From Archangium_A sp035910535 (GTDB lineage: Bacteria; Myxococcota; Myxococcia; Myxococcales; Myxococcaceae), in NCBI GenBank assembly GCA_035910535.1, contig JAMHXF010000111.1, positions 248,001 to 312,000 of the forward strand: a DNA stretch of 64,000 nt, in the 5' to 3' direction. The position numbers and the translations under genes are program-made. The notes under the pieces were generated by a model, which saw only the letters and a program-made list of their open reading frames with translations, made no database searches and was not told the origin of the DNA. This document shows positions 26,507 through 35,732 of the stretch, one piece after another (the first letter of the stretch is position 1; every line of letters starts with the position of its first letter).

Positions 26507-27012
26507 GGCGCGCTCCCCGCAGCGTCCCACGCTGCACCGGCGACAAGAACAGCGGCGGCTCGCGTGACCGTGCTCGTGGCGGCGAGAATGCAGAGTTCCA
26601 GTCGGCTGAGCGCATCAAGCAATCCGAAGAAGAGGCCCGCGACGATTGCGAGCGTGATTGCCAACGCTGCCGCAAGCACCGCGCCAGCGAACGGCACAGC
26701 CGACGGAATGATGCAGACCGCGATGGCTGTACTCGCTGCCGTCAGGGAAACCGCGAGGGCGATCGCCAGCACCTGAACTTGATCACCTGCGCCTGCGCAG
26801 CCGGCACACAAGCCGGCTGCCCGCGTGACGAGCCCAATGCAGACCATTGCGCTGAGCGTCAGCGCCAACGCGACGCCCAACAACACGGGCGATCCTCCAG
26901 ACGTGAACATGTTGCTGCTGGTGATGATGGCGGCGAGCACCAGCACGATTGCGGCCAGGAAAGCGGTCTGCGCACTGACGACGAGTGTCCGAATCAAAGG
27001 CACGTCGCACAT
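26485..27012 (-). CDS. Small polytopic membrane protein of unknown function
   Basis: 175 residues, mostly hydrophobic with about four membrane segments (LIRTLVVSAQTAFLAAIVLVLAA and LLGVALALTLSAMVCIGLV near the N-terminus, then VQVLAIALAVSLTAASTAIA and FAGAVLAAALAITLAIVAGL). It is cysteine-bearing, with a CAGCAG loop. ATG 27012 was chosen; the longer frame would extend into the divergent gene. TACGCT lies 7 bases upstream. No family recognised. Confidence 0.6.
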   Translation of the reverse strand: MCDVPLIRTLVVSAQTAFLAAIVLVLAAIITSSNMFTSGGSPVLLGVALALTLSAMVCIGLVTRAAGLCAGCAGAGDQVQVLAIALAVSLTAASTAIAVCIIPSAVPFAGAVLAAALAITLAIVAGLFFGLLDALSRLELCILAATSTVTRAAAVLVAGAAWDAAGSAPCTAANC

Positions 27013-27019
27013 GAGCGTG

Positions 27020-27025
27020 AGCGTA
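27020..27025 (-). promoter_or_regulatory. Candidate -10 hexamer (TACGCT)
   Basis: Minus-strand TACGCT ends 7 bases before the ATG at 27012. It faces the TACCAT of the divergent gene across a 36-base intergenic gap. Confidence 0.35.
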
Positions 27026-27032
27026 ACTTTGC

Positions 27033-27038
27033 TACCAT
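27033..27038 (+). promoter_or_regulatory. Candidate -10 hexamer (TACCAT)
   Basis: TACCAT ends 10 bases before the ATG at 27049 and fits the TAnnnT short-leader pattern. Confidence 0.4.
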
Positions 27039-27048
27039 CAAGCGCGCC

Positions 27049-27414
27049 ATGTGCCCCGCGAAGTCGCAGCCCTCGACGCCCTTCGCCAGCCGCGAGCTCA
27101 ACGGCGAGGTGTTGCTCGAAGAGCTCGCTGATCTCCGCCACGCACAGGTGCCGCACAAACACTTGAGCGACCTCGTCGTCGGCCTGCGAGATCTCGAAGG
27201 TGTTCGTGTTTCAGAAGCGGCGCAGCGCCTTACGCAGCTCGCGGCCAATCGCTTCGCCGGCACGCCTGCGCTCTCGAGTCTCCTCGTGCGGTGGTCGAAG
27301 AAGCTGAAGGTCGAGGCCGACGTGCCGCTGCTCATCGCGCACTTCGAACGCCTCGCCGTCACTGCGGCCATCGTGCTTGCCGTGCGTCGCGCCTCCGAGT
27401 CGCTCAAACGATGA
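27049..27414 (+). CDS. Hypothetical protein (121 aa)
   Basis: Not recognised. Mostly helical and cytoplasmic (ELNGEVLLEELADLRHAQVPHKHLSDLVVGLRDLEGV, SEAAQRLTQLAANRFAGTPALSSLL). ATG 27049 is the first start after the divergent gene; the longer reading frame upstream is antisense to that gene. It is coupled to the next gene by an ATGA overlap. Confidence 0.6.
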   Translation: MCPAKSQPSTPFASRELNGEVLLEELADLRHAQVPHKHLSDLVVGLRDLEGVRVSEAAQRLTQLAANRFAGTPALSSLLVRWSKKLKVEADVPLLIAHFERLAVTAAIVLAVRRASESLKR

Positions 27415-28343
27415 GCTACCCCGTCTCCGACGAAGCGCAGGACCAGCTCGACCAGTGGCCTCCGACCGCTCGCGTGCTCTTCAATGAGCTGTTGGAAGAC
27501 GCCGGCACCGACCTGCAGCGCGAGTTGATTCTCCGCGCCGTCGCCGCTGCGCACACACCATCCGAAGTGCACGCCTTCGCCGATCAGCTCCGCGCGATGG
27601 CTGACGAAGAAGCGTACGAGGCCTGCACGCTGCACGACGCCGCTCCGGAGGACTACACCGTCGCGCAGCTGCTCCGCGCAGAGGCCGACCCGCTCTTCGC
27701 GTTCGAGCTCAAGGGCGGCACCATCGAGCCCAACGAGTCGAGCCCCGCGTTCACGCCGCCACCTCGGCGCTCGGTGCCGGTGCGCGAGCTCTCTGCCGAC
27801 CCGATGATCGATCCACTCGTCGCGGTGCTCTCGCGAAAGAAGTCGAGCGACTCGTTCGAGGCCGACTCTCCCGGGGCTCGCGTGAAGTCGCTCGACTGGA
27901 ACGAGCTGCAGCCCAACCAACCACCGCCGCCGAAGCGTGACGACGTCGCGGCGAGCTCCAACGGCACGCGCTTTCTCGAGAGCCTGTTGGGTGAGACCAC
28001 GCGCGCGCTCCAGCTCTCGTGGAAGGAACAAGACGTCGACGTGCCGGGCGGGCTCACCATGCAGCAGGCGCTCGCCTCGGCTTCGGGTGCGCTGGCGCGC
28101 GGCATTCCGGTTCCGTGTGCCATCGGCCCGAGGCCTGGCGAGCACCGGCGCTTCATCGTGTTGTTGCAGCTGAGCACCTCGGGAAAGAACCGCGCGTGGC
28201 AGCTCTACGATCCGTTCTCGAGCGAGCTGCTGTGGGCCAACGAAGGCGACCTGCTCGCGACCTCCGAGCTGCCCTTCGCCAACAAGATGAATCGCAGGCT
28301 GACCCGCATCGTTCTTCCGCAGAGCCTGCGCTCGAACTTCTGA
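27411..28343 (+). CDS. Hypothetical protein (310 aa)
   Basis: Cytoplasmic and not recognised. The N-terminal helical part (VSDEAQDQLDQWPPTARVLFNELLEDAG, SEVHAFADQLRAMADEEAYEAC) is followed by a Pro/Ser-rich linker around 100-175. A C-terminal alpha/beta domain begins at LESLLGETTRALQLSWKEQDVDV and includes CAIGPRPGEHRRFIVLLQL and WQLYDPFSSELLW. ATG 27411 overlaps the previous stop. The OmpA-family gene 28353 follows after nine bases and may belong to the same unit. Confidence 0.65.
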   Translation: MSYPVSDEAQDQLDQWPPTARVLFNELLEDAGTDLQRELILRAVAAAHTPSEVHAFADQLRAMADEEAYEACTLHDAAPEDYTVAQLLRAEADPLFAFELKGGTIEPNESSPAFTPPPRRSVPVRELSADPMIDPLVAVLSRKKSSDSFEADSPGARVKSLDWNELQPNQPPPPKRDDVAASSNGTRFLESLLGETTRALQLSWKEQDVDVPGGLTMQQALASASGALARGIPVPCAIGPRPGEHRRFIVLLQLSTSGKNRAWQLYDPFSSELLWANEGDLLATSELPFANKMNRRLTRIVLPQSLRSNF

Positions 28344-28352
28344 AAGACGCTC

Positions 28353-29369
28353 ATGAGACTCTTCGCCGTTCTCGTCACGCTGCTGCCTGCCTTCGCTCTC
28401 GCCGACGCCGTCAACGTCTCGCTCACCAACAAGGCAATGAAGGGCAAGGGCTCACCCGCAGTGCACATCGAGATTCTCGAGCCCATCGCGGGCTTCAAGC
28501 TCACGCTGTCGCGCGACGGCGGCAAGCCGCAAGAGTGGAAGGGCGGCGGCAAGCCCGGCGTCACGCGCACGCTCGACTTGTCGCAACCTGACGGCGTCGC
28601 GAAGTGGGCCGGCGAGCTCGTCATCAACCTGCCCAACGGCACGACGGGCAACCTGCCGCTCGAGTTCGAGACCGAGTTGGTTGGCCCGTTGAGCCTCACC
28701 ATCGACAAAGAGAAAGACGTCGACGTCGCGGGCCGCACGCTGCGCTTCACGCTGAACCAGCCCATCGACAAAGTGCACTTCAGGGTGTTGATGGACAGCG
28801 GTGCTTCAGTCGTCGACGACGACATCGCGTTCAACGGTGAGCCCGCGGGCACGAAGCTCGAGGTGACCTGGCCCGAAGCGAAGGGGCAGGTGCTGCGCAT
28901 CGAGCTGCGCGCGTTCGCGAAGTCGGGCGTGTTCAACGGCATCGAGCTGACGCCGTGGCGCCTCGACATTCCCCATGAAGAGGTGAACTTCGCTTCCGGC
29001 AAGTGGGAGGTGACGACGGAAGAAGCCACCAAGCTCGACGCGTCGCTCAAGCAGGTGCAGGACGCGGTGTCGAAGGTCGGGCAGTACGTGCCACTCAAGC
29101 TCTTCATCGCCGGGCATACCGACACGCAGGGCGCCAACGCGTCGAACCGCACGCTGTCACTCAATCGCGCGAAGGCCATCGGCGCGTACTTCCGCAAGAA
29201 GGGCGTGCGCGTGCCCATCTACTTCGAGGGCTTCGGTGAAGAGGCGCTGCTGGTCAGCACGAAGGACGAGACCGACGAGCCGAAGAACCGCCGCGCTGAG
29301 TACATTCTGGCGATTGATGACCCAACGACGAAGAGCGTTCCCTTCGCGCCGCGGTGGCAGAAGCTCTGA
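28353..29369 (+). CDS. OmpA-family protein
   Basis: 338 residues; signal peptide MRLFAVLVTLLPAFALA. The N-terminal 220 residues are beta-rich and not recognised. The C-terminal peptidoglycan-binding OmpA domain (about 225-330) shows LFIAGHTDTQGANASNRTLSLNRAKAIGAYF, with the Asp and Arg that bind diaminopimelate, and YFEGFGEEALL...NRRAEYILA. It is predicted to sit in the periplasm or outer membrane and hold peptidoglycan. It converges with the Ser/Thr kinase gene with no spacer. Confidence 0.85.
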   Translation: MRLFAVLVTLLPAFALADAVNVSLTNKAMKGKGSPAVHIEILEPIAGFKLTLSRDGGKPQEWKGGGKPGVTRTLDLSQPDGVAKWAGELVINLPNGTTGNLPLEFETELVGPLSLTIDKEKDVDVAGRTLRFTLNQPIDKVHFRVLMDSGASVVDDDIAFNGEPAGTKLEVTWPEAKGQVLRIELRAFAKSGVFNGIELTPWRLDIPHEEVNFASGKWEVTTEEATKLDASLKQVQDAVSKVGQYVPLKLFIAGHTDTQGANASNRTLSLNRAKAIGAYFRKKGVRVPIYFEGFGEEALLVSTKDETDEPKNRRAEYILAIDDPTTKSVPFAPRWQKL

Positions 29370-31229
29370 TCAGTTCGCGCTGAACGAGACGCTCGTCGAC
29401 TGGTTCGGCTGCACCGTCACGCGCTCTTTGACCGTCTTCTTCGGGTGCACGAAGGTGATGTCGTACGAGCCCGCCGGAGCGGGGATGTTCTGCACGCCGG
29501 TCACGTCGTACGACTTGTTCTGAATTTTCACCGTCGCGAACGGCACCGCCTTCACCGAGAGCGTGCCCATTTTCCTTGGCGCGGCAGGTGGGGCTTTGAC
29601 CTTCGGGGGTTCCGGCTCCGGCTGCTGCTCGACGGGCGGCGTCTCGACCGTCGCCGTCGGCGTTGGCGCGACGGGCTTTACGTCGTCGACGACTGGAGGA
29701 GGCGTTTCTTTGTCGACGACCGCGACCGCGACGGGTTCGGGGAGTGGCGCTTCGACGAGAGCCGGTTGCTCTCGTTGCGTGACGTACACGACGCCACCGA
29801 GCAGCAACGCGACCACCGCGCTCAGCGCGACGATCATCGGCACGTTTGATTTCGGCGCGATGATCGGCGCGTCGTCGAGGTCTGGTCTGGCCGCCGACTC
29901 AGTCACGCGAACGCCGGAGGTCTGCGTCGCTTCACGCGCGTCAGGCGCCGGCCTCGGCAGCGCGCGGATCGACTCACGCACCACGACGTTCGGCTCCTCC
30001 GACGTGACGACCCCCGATTGCTCGCTTAGCGGGAGCGGCTCGAAGCGGCGCGACGACGCCCGCTTGAGCGCGGGCATCTGCTCGGTGCGCGGCTTCTTCG
30101 GCAGCGGCGCAGCGGCCCTGAATTCTTCGGTCTTCACCGCAGGCGCGTCGTCGTCGTCCATCACGCCGCGACGTGGAGCGGGGCCGATGGGCGTCGCCGT
30201 CATGCTCGTCTTGTTCAGCCCCGGCCGCGCCACGGTGTTGCCGATGCCGTAGTCGTCGGTGTCGGTGAGCGTGCCCGTGGGTGAAGGCAAGGCGTCGCCG
30301 GGTCGCTCGAACTCTTCGCGAAACATCTGCTGCAGAAACGCGGAGACCGACGTGTCTTCGACCGACTGTGCGTTGCGCAGCACCCACGTCGCCAGCGCCT
30401 TGTCGAACTCGAACGCGGTCTGAAACCGTTCTTCGGGCGGGCGCGCGAGCGCCTTCATCACGATGTCCGAGAGCTCCGTCGGCACCTCGGGGTTCATGCG
30501 CGAGGGCGGCGGAATCAGCGACTCCTGTACCGCCCGCAACACCGCGAGGTCGGAGTCGCCGTCGAAGAGTCGGCCGCCCGTGAGCAGCTCCCACATGACG
30601 ATGCCCAACGCGAAGATGTCGGTGCGCGCGTCGACCTTCTCACCGCGCGATTGCTCCGGCGCCATGTACGCGAACTTGCCCTTGAGCATGCCGGGCGCCG
30701 TATGCGTGGTGGTCGCCTTGGCGATGCCGAAGTCGGTCAACTTCACCGCGCCGTCGAACGAGAGCAGCACGTTGTGCGGCGTCACGTCGCGATGCACCAC
30801 GCCGATGCGTTGCCCGTTGTCGCTCAGCGCGTGTGCGTACTGAAGCCCGCGCGCCGTCTGCGCGATGATCTCCGCCGCGAGCGCCGGGGGAAATGGGGTG
30901 CCTTGTTCACGGCAGCGCTTGCGCAGGTCCCACAGCGAGGCGCCGCGCACGTACTCCATCGCCAGGTAGAACGAGTCTCCGTGCTTTCCGAAGTCGAAGA
31001 TCTGCACGACGTTCGCGTGGTTCAGCCGCGACGAGATGCGCGCCTCGGCGATGAACATCTGCACGAACTGGGAGTCGGCGGCGAGGAAGCTCTTCACCAC
31101 CTTGATGACCACGTCTTTGGCGAAGCCTTCGGGCCCCACCGCGCTCGCGAGGAAGATCTCGGCCATGCCCCCTTCGGCCAGCTTTCGCTTGATGACGTAG
31201 CGACCGACCGTCGTTCCCGGACCCAACAT
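29370..31229 (-). CDS. Eukaryotic-like Ser/Thr protein kinase with membrane anchor and PEGA-type tail
   Basis: 619 residues. Kinase domain 10-285: Gly loop AEGGMAEI, Lys43 (VVIKVVK), Glu62, HRD 146-148 (VVHRDVTPHN), DFG 166-168 and an APE-equivalent MAPEQ, so it should be active. A disordered Pro/Glu-rich region is followed by one membrane segment (VPMIVALSAVVALLLGGVVYV, near 470). The C-terminal PEGA-like domain (GTLSVKAVPFATVKIQNKSYDV...PAGSYDITFVHP) would be periplasmic. Family and topology resemble the many myxobacterial signalling kinases. It diverges from the PEGA protein at 31293. The start has an SD-like AGGGG a few bases upstream. Confidence 0.94.
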   Translation of the reverse strand: MLGPGTTVGRYVIKRKLAEGGMAEIFLASAVGPEGFAKDVVIKVVKSFLAADSQFVQMFIAEARISSRLNHANVVQIFDFGKHGDSFYLAMEYVRGASLWDLRKRCREQGTPFPPALAAEIIAQTARGLQYAHALSDNGQRIGVVHRDVTPHNVLLSFDGAVKLTDFGIAKATTTHTAPGMLKGKFAYMAPEQSRGEKVDARTDIFALGIVMWELLTGGRLFDGDSDLAVLRAVQESLIPPPSRMNPEVPTELSDIVMKALARPPEERFQTAFEFDKALATWVLRNAQSVEDTSVSAFLQQMFREEFERPGDALPSPTGTLTDTDDYGIGNTVARPGLNKTSMTATPIGPAPRRGVMDDDDAPAVKTEEFRAAAPLPKKPRTEQMPALKRASSRRFEPLPLSEQSGVVTSEEPNVVVRESIRALPRPAPDAREATQTSGVRVTESAARPDLDDAPIIAPKSNVPMIVALSAVVALLLGGVVYVTQREQPALVEAPLPEPVAVAVVDKETPPPVVDDVKPVAPTPTATVETPPVEQQPEPEPPKVKAPPAAPRKMGTLSVKAVPFATVKIQNKSYDVTGVQNIPAPAGSYDITFVHPKKTVKERVTVQPNQSTSVSFSAN

Positions 31230-31292
31230 TCCCCTGCCTCAGCTCCCTTGATAGAGACGCACCAGTCTAGGTCTCAACCGGGTGGGGTCCAA

Positions 31293-32849
31293 ATGCGATT
31301 GGTGAGTGTGTGCGTGTTGATGGCGGGCTCGGTGTGGGCCGGCCAGAAGACCATGGTGCTGACGGCGGGCGATTGCTCCGACGCGGCGTTGATCAGCGGT
31401 GCCAAAGATTTCAGAGACGCGACGCGCAAGCTCGTCGGCGGCGATGTCGTCGAGCCGGAGGTGGTGCTCGACATCGTTCGGCCTCGGCCAACGCGCAGCG
31501 TTCAAGATCTCGAGCGACAGATTGATTCAGCGAAGACGCTCTTCTACGGCGGGCAGAACGAGCGCGCGCTCGAGTTGATTGAGCGTGCGTTGGTGGAGCT
31601 CGAGCGCGCCGAACCCGACGCCCGCCCGTGGAAGGTGACGGAGAACGCGTTGGTGTTGGAGGCCCTGGTCTTCAAGAACCTCGACCGCACGAAAGACATG
31701 AACGAGGCGTTTCGCCGCATTGTTCGCATCAACCCGACCGTCAAGCTCGACCCCGAGGCGCACGCGCCGAGCACCATCGCCGCGCTCGACGTGGTGAAGC
31801 GTGAAGTGGCGCGCGCGAAGAAAGTGACGTTGTCGGTGCGCGTCGAGAGCGGGCCGGTCGGGAGCGTGGCCATCGACGGTCAGGTGGTCGGCGTGACGCC
31901 GTTGAAGATCGACCTGTTGCCCGGCACGTACCGCGTGTCGTTGATGAACGGGCCGGCGCTGTCTTTCCCGCATCGCGTGGAGCTGCCGCGTGACTCCAAG
32001 TTGAGTGTCGACCTCGCGTTCGAAGGCGCGGTGTCACGACAGCTGCCGTTGTGCATGGCAGGCGTCGATGACGGCGCCGCGCTCAAGTTGGCGCAGCTGG
32101 TGAGCGCCGAGCGCCTCGTGGTGTTGCGCAATCAGGCGAAGGTCGGCGCGCCGCCGTACATTTCCGGGGCGCTGTACGACGTGCCGTCGTCTCGTCAGGA
32201 GCGCACTGGCGCCGTCGCACCGGAGCTCATCGGCAATCTGGCCACGTTTGTCGTCACCGGCCGCGAGCAGGCGGGTGTTCGCCGGCCTGACACTGCGCCA
32301 GAGCCCATCGCCGCAGCCGAGCTGAAGACGTTCCCGTCGCCCGCGCCCGTGAAGGACAGCGAGCCGCCGAAAGAAGCGCTCGTGCCCAGTGCGCCTCCGC
32401 CGGCGCCTTTGTTGAAGTCAGCGCCGCTCCCTGCGCCTGCTCCGTCGCCGGGCTTCCTGTCGACCGGCCGCGTCATCGGCTTCGTACTCATCGGCCTCGG
32501 CGTCGCGGCGAGCATCGGCGGCGGTGTCTCGTTCGGCCAACCGCTGGTGTGGACAGACACGGAGCCCGGCTCGAACGCGTTGCTCATCGCGAGGCCGGAG
32601 GAGCGGCTCGCTGGCATTCGTGCGCAGAACCCGATTCCGGGGAGCTCGTCGAAGGCCGGCCGTGAGGCCATCGCCATCGACCAGCACCTCCACGACATGC
32701 GAGCGCTTGGCATCTCGCTCATCGGTGGTGGCGTGGCGGCGATGATCACCGGCGTGCTGGCGATCATCTTCTTCCCGCCGGGCGCGCCGACCGTGTCGGT
32801 GGCGCCAACCAACGGCGGGGCTTCCATGAGCCTCAGCGGCTCGTTCTGA
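31293..32849 (+). CDS. Exported PEGA-domain protein
   Basis: 518 residues; signal peptide MRLVSVCVLMAGSVWA. A helical TPR-like part (about 60-150; LFYGGQNERALELIERALVELE, AFRRIVRINPTVKLDPEA) precedes a PEGA domain near 175-220 (VRVESGPVGSVAIDGQVVGVTPLKIDLLPGTYRV). A Pro/Ala-rich stretch and one C-terminal membrane hairpin follow (VIGFVLIGLGVAASIGGGVSFG, ISLIGGGVAAMITGVLAIIFF). The start is ATG 31293; longer frames lie antisense to the kinase. It is divergent from the PEGA-tailed kinase, so the two may be co-regulated. Confidence 0.85.
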   Translation: MRLVSVCVLMAGSVWAGQKTMVLTAGDCSDAALISGAKDFRDATRKLVGGDVVEPEVVLDIVRPRPTRSVQDLERQIDSAKTLFYGGQNERALELIERALVELERAEPDARPWKVTENALVLEALVFKNLDRTKDMNEAFRRIVRINPTVKLDPEAHAPSTIAALDVVKREVARAKKVTLSVRVESGPVGSVAIDGQVVGVTPLKIDLLPGTYRVSLMNGPALSFPHRVELPRDSKLSVDLAFEGAVSRQLPLCMAGVDDGAALKLAQLVSAERLVVLRNQAKVGAPPYISGALYDVPSSRQERTGAVAPELIGNLATFVVTGREQAGVRRPDTAPEPIAAAELKTFPSPAPVKDSEPPKEALVPSAPPPAPLLKSAPLPAPAPSPGFLSTGRVIGFVLIGLGVAASIGGGVSFGQPLVWTDTEPGSNALLIARPEERLAGIRAQNPIPGSSSKAGREAIAIDQHLHDMRALGISLIGGGVAAMITGVLAIIFFPPGAPTVSVAPTNGGASMSLSGSF

Positions 32850-33212
32850 TCAGGCGCTCTTGGTCTGCGCGTGAACGCGCGGCGTGATGCCGTGCTTCTC
32901 GAGCTCGGCGTTCAACTTGCCCGTCGCCATGTACGCCCACATTTTCCAGTCGGAGACGAAGCTCCACGCCGGGTAGGTGAACGTCGCGGGGCGGTTCTTC
33001 TCGATGAAGAAGTGGCTGATCCACGCGAAGGCGTAGCCCGAGAGCAGCGCGCTCAAGATGTACGTGGGCGCCAGGTACACGACGGCGAACACGAGGTTCA
33101 GCAGCGCGATGGACGTGCCGACGAAGTGCCACCAGCGCGTCGTCGGGAGCGAGTGCTCCTGAAGGTAGAAGGGCCAGAACGCCTCGTACGTCTTGATGGC
33201 TTTTTCACTCAT
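32850..33212 (-). CDS. DUF962 / Mpo1-like membrane protein
   Basis: 120 residues, two to three membrane segments. Characteristic DUF962 blocks are FWPFYLQEHSLPTTRWWHFVGT, with histidines that bind iron in yeast Mpo1, and WISHFFIEKNRPATF. The eukaryotic homologue Mpo1 is a 2-hydroxy fatty acid dioxygenase; whether the bacterial protein is also an oxygenase is inference. It starts inside the stop of the 83-residue gene (ATGA overlap) and converges with the PEGA gene. Confidence 0.87.
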   Translation of the reverse strand: MSEKAIKTYEAFWPFYLQEHSLPTTRWWHFVGTSIALLNLVFAVVYLAPTYILSALLSGYAFAWISHFFIEKNRPATFTYPAWSFVSDWKMWAYMATGKLNAELEKHGITPRVHAQTKSA

Positions 33213-33460
33213 TTGGCGAAGATCTTTCGAAAGAGGCCGAGAATGCCTTGTTCGTTCATCGGCTTGAGCTCGTCAACTTTGACCTGCTCGCGTTCGCCGG
33301 GCGCCGCGGGCGTCAGCTGCTGCTTGCCCTTGAGCTGATCTTTGCGCGAAGGGTCGAGCGACATGGTGCTGAACTCGTCTTCACCTTCGTAAGACACCTG
33401 CGCGCGCGGACGTGCGCCGGGAAGAGAAGGGGAGGAGCCTGAAGGGAGCTTGCCGGTCAT
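33209..33460 (-). CDS. Hypothetical small protein (83 aa)
   Basis: Low-complexity and hydrophilic (RKDQLKGKQQLTPAAPGEREQVKVDEL) with a short C-terminal amphipathic helix GILGLFRKIFAK. It is coupled to the DUF962 gene by an ATGA overlap. The TATGGT hexamer sits 8 bases before its ATG. No family recognised; existence is supported by the coupling, the promoter position and a plausible C-terminal helix. Confidence 0.55.
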   Translation of the reverse strand: MTGKLPSGSSPSLPGARPRAQVSYEGEDEFSTMSLDPSRKDQLKGKQQLTPAAPGEREQVKVDELKPMNEQGILGLFRKIFAK

Positions 33461-33468
33461 GGCCGATC

Positions 33469-33474
33469 ACCATA
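33469..33474 (-). promoter_or_regulatory. Candidate -10 hexamer (TATGGT)
   Basis: Minus-strand TATGGT ends 8 bases before the ATG at 33460 and fits the TAnnnT short-leader pattern. Confidence 0.4.
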
Positions 33475-33530
33475 GCGCAAGTTCCCCAAAAGATTGACCG
33501 ACCCCCCCGTGCGTGGGAGCTTCCGCAGCG

Positions 33531-33871
33531 ATGTCGGCACCTTCTGCGAACCCCTTGCGGTGGGTACTGCTGGCGCTGACGGTCGGCGCCTCGGGCTGCG
33601 GCCCTGTGCAGTCCACGGCGTACCTCATCGACACCGAGACCATGTTGGGTGCGGCTCAGACGGCTCAGGCCGACAAGCTCGCGCCCTACGAGTGGACGGC
33701 GGCGAACCTCTACATGGCCAAGGCGAAAGAAGAGGTCGGCTATTCCGACTTCGAGCAGGCCGTCGACTACGCCAAGAAGGCCGTCGATTTCGCCACGCGC
33801 GCGCGCGACACCGCGTTGAAGGTCGGCAAGCGCAACGAAGCCACCTCGTCGGAACCGCCGGTGCCTGCTCC

Positions 33872-33875
<4 letters not shown>
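33531..33875 (+). CDS. Small lipoprotein, DUF4398-like
   Basis: 114 residues. Lipoprotein signal ending TVGASGC. The mature part is two helices with the pattern YEWTAANLYMAKAKEEVGYSDFEQAVDYAKKAVDFATRARDTA, as in DUF4398 proteins. A GTG at 33513 is an alternative start. It is coupled by an ATGA overlap to the OmpA-family gene, whose N-terminal region has a similar helical pattern, so the two are possibly partners at the outer membrane. Confidence 0.75.
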
Positions 33876-35056
<1,181 letters not shown>

Positions 35057-35069
35057 ACCTTTGCCTCCC

Positions 35070-35732
35070 ATGCCAGTGGTGCGCGTCGTCGCGCTGCTGG
35101 TGGTTGGGTTGCCGAGCTTCGCTGCGTTGATGGTCGGCTTTCCGCTGCTGGGTTTCTTCGCGCTCCGCGGGCCGCCTCTCGAGACCAGCGACTGGGTCGG
35201 CGGCGTCATCTTCTGGGGGCTGGCGACGGTCGGTGCGGTGGTGTCGGCGCGCGCGGCGCTCCGGGTGTGGCGAGGCGGCGCGTCGTTGTTGCCGGGGTTG
35301 ACCCTGGTGAGCCCCGTGTTGCTCGTGGTGGGCCTGGCGGCTGGCGTGTGGGCCGCGTTCTCGATTCAAGAGGCCCACGTCGAGCGCCACGAGTCCGGCG
35401 CTCGTTCTGTCTGGTGTGAGCGACCGGAATTCGTCGGCCGCACCAATCAGAACGACTGCGAACGCGCCGCGCTCGACTGTCTCCACCTCGCGTGGGACGG
35501 CGCTGCACCAGAGTCAGGCGCTGCCGAGAAGCTGGCCGCCGCCCTCACGGTGCGCCGCCAACAGGCCGAGCGAGCCGCGTCGACGCGAGCGAAGAGCGAC
35601 GGGTTCTACAGCGCCGCAGACGTGCGCGCGCTGGACCGACTGCGCGATGAGCTCCGCTTCGACGCGCGGAACCCGGAGGCGTCACGGGCTCGTCAGGCGG
35701 GGCTCGTGTGTCTCGCTACTCCAGGTTCTTGA
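35070..35732 (+). CDS. Membrane protein of unknown function
   Basis: 220 residues from ATG 35070 (TTG 35046 inside the OmpA gene is an alternative). Three membrane segments in the first 100 residues (VVRVVALLVVGLPSFAALMVG, GGVIFWGLATVGAVVSARAAL, LTLVSPVLLVVGLAAGVWAAF), then a soluble Arg/Glu-rich tail with three cysteines and a C-terminal helical region. Not recognised. The 3' end overlaps the convergent gene at 35716 by 17 bases. Confidence 0.6.
   Translation: MPVVRVVALLVVGLPSFAALMVGFPLLGFFALRGPPLETSDWVGGVIFWGLATVGAVVSARAALRVWRGGASLLPGLTLVSPVLLVVGLAAGVWAAFSIQEAHVERHESGARSVWCERPEFVGRTNQNDCERAALDCLHLAWDGAAPESGAAEKLAAALTVRRQQAERAASTRAKSDGFYSAADVRALDRLRDELRFDARNPEASRARQAGLVCLATPGS

Noticed and set aside
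30651..31292. N-terminal extension of the PEGA protein into the kinase gene
   Set aside because: The extension is antisense to the kinase catalytic domain, and the ATG at 31293 starts a good signal peptide.
33494..33871. N-terminal extension of the TSP3-OmpA protein
   Set aside because: It would overlap the whole DUF4398-like gene in another frame; ATG 33872 gives a proper lipoprotein signal.
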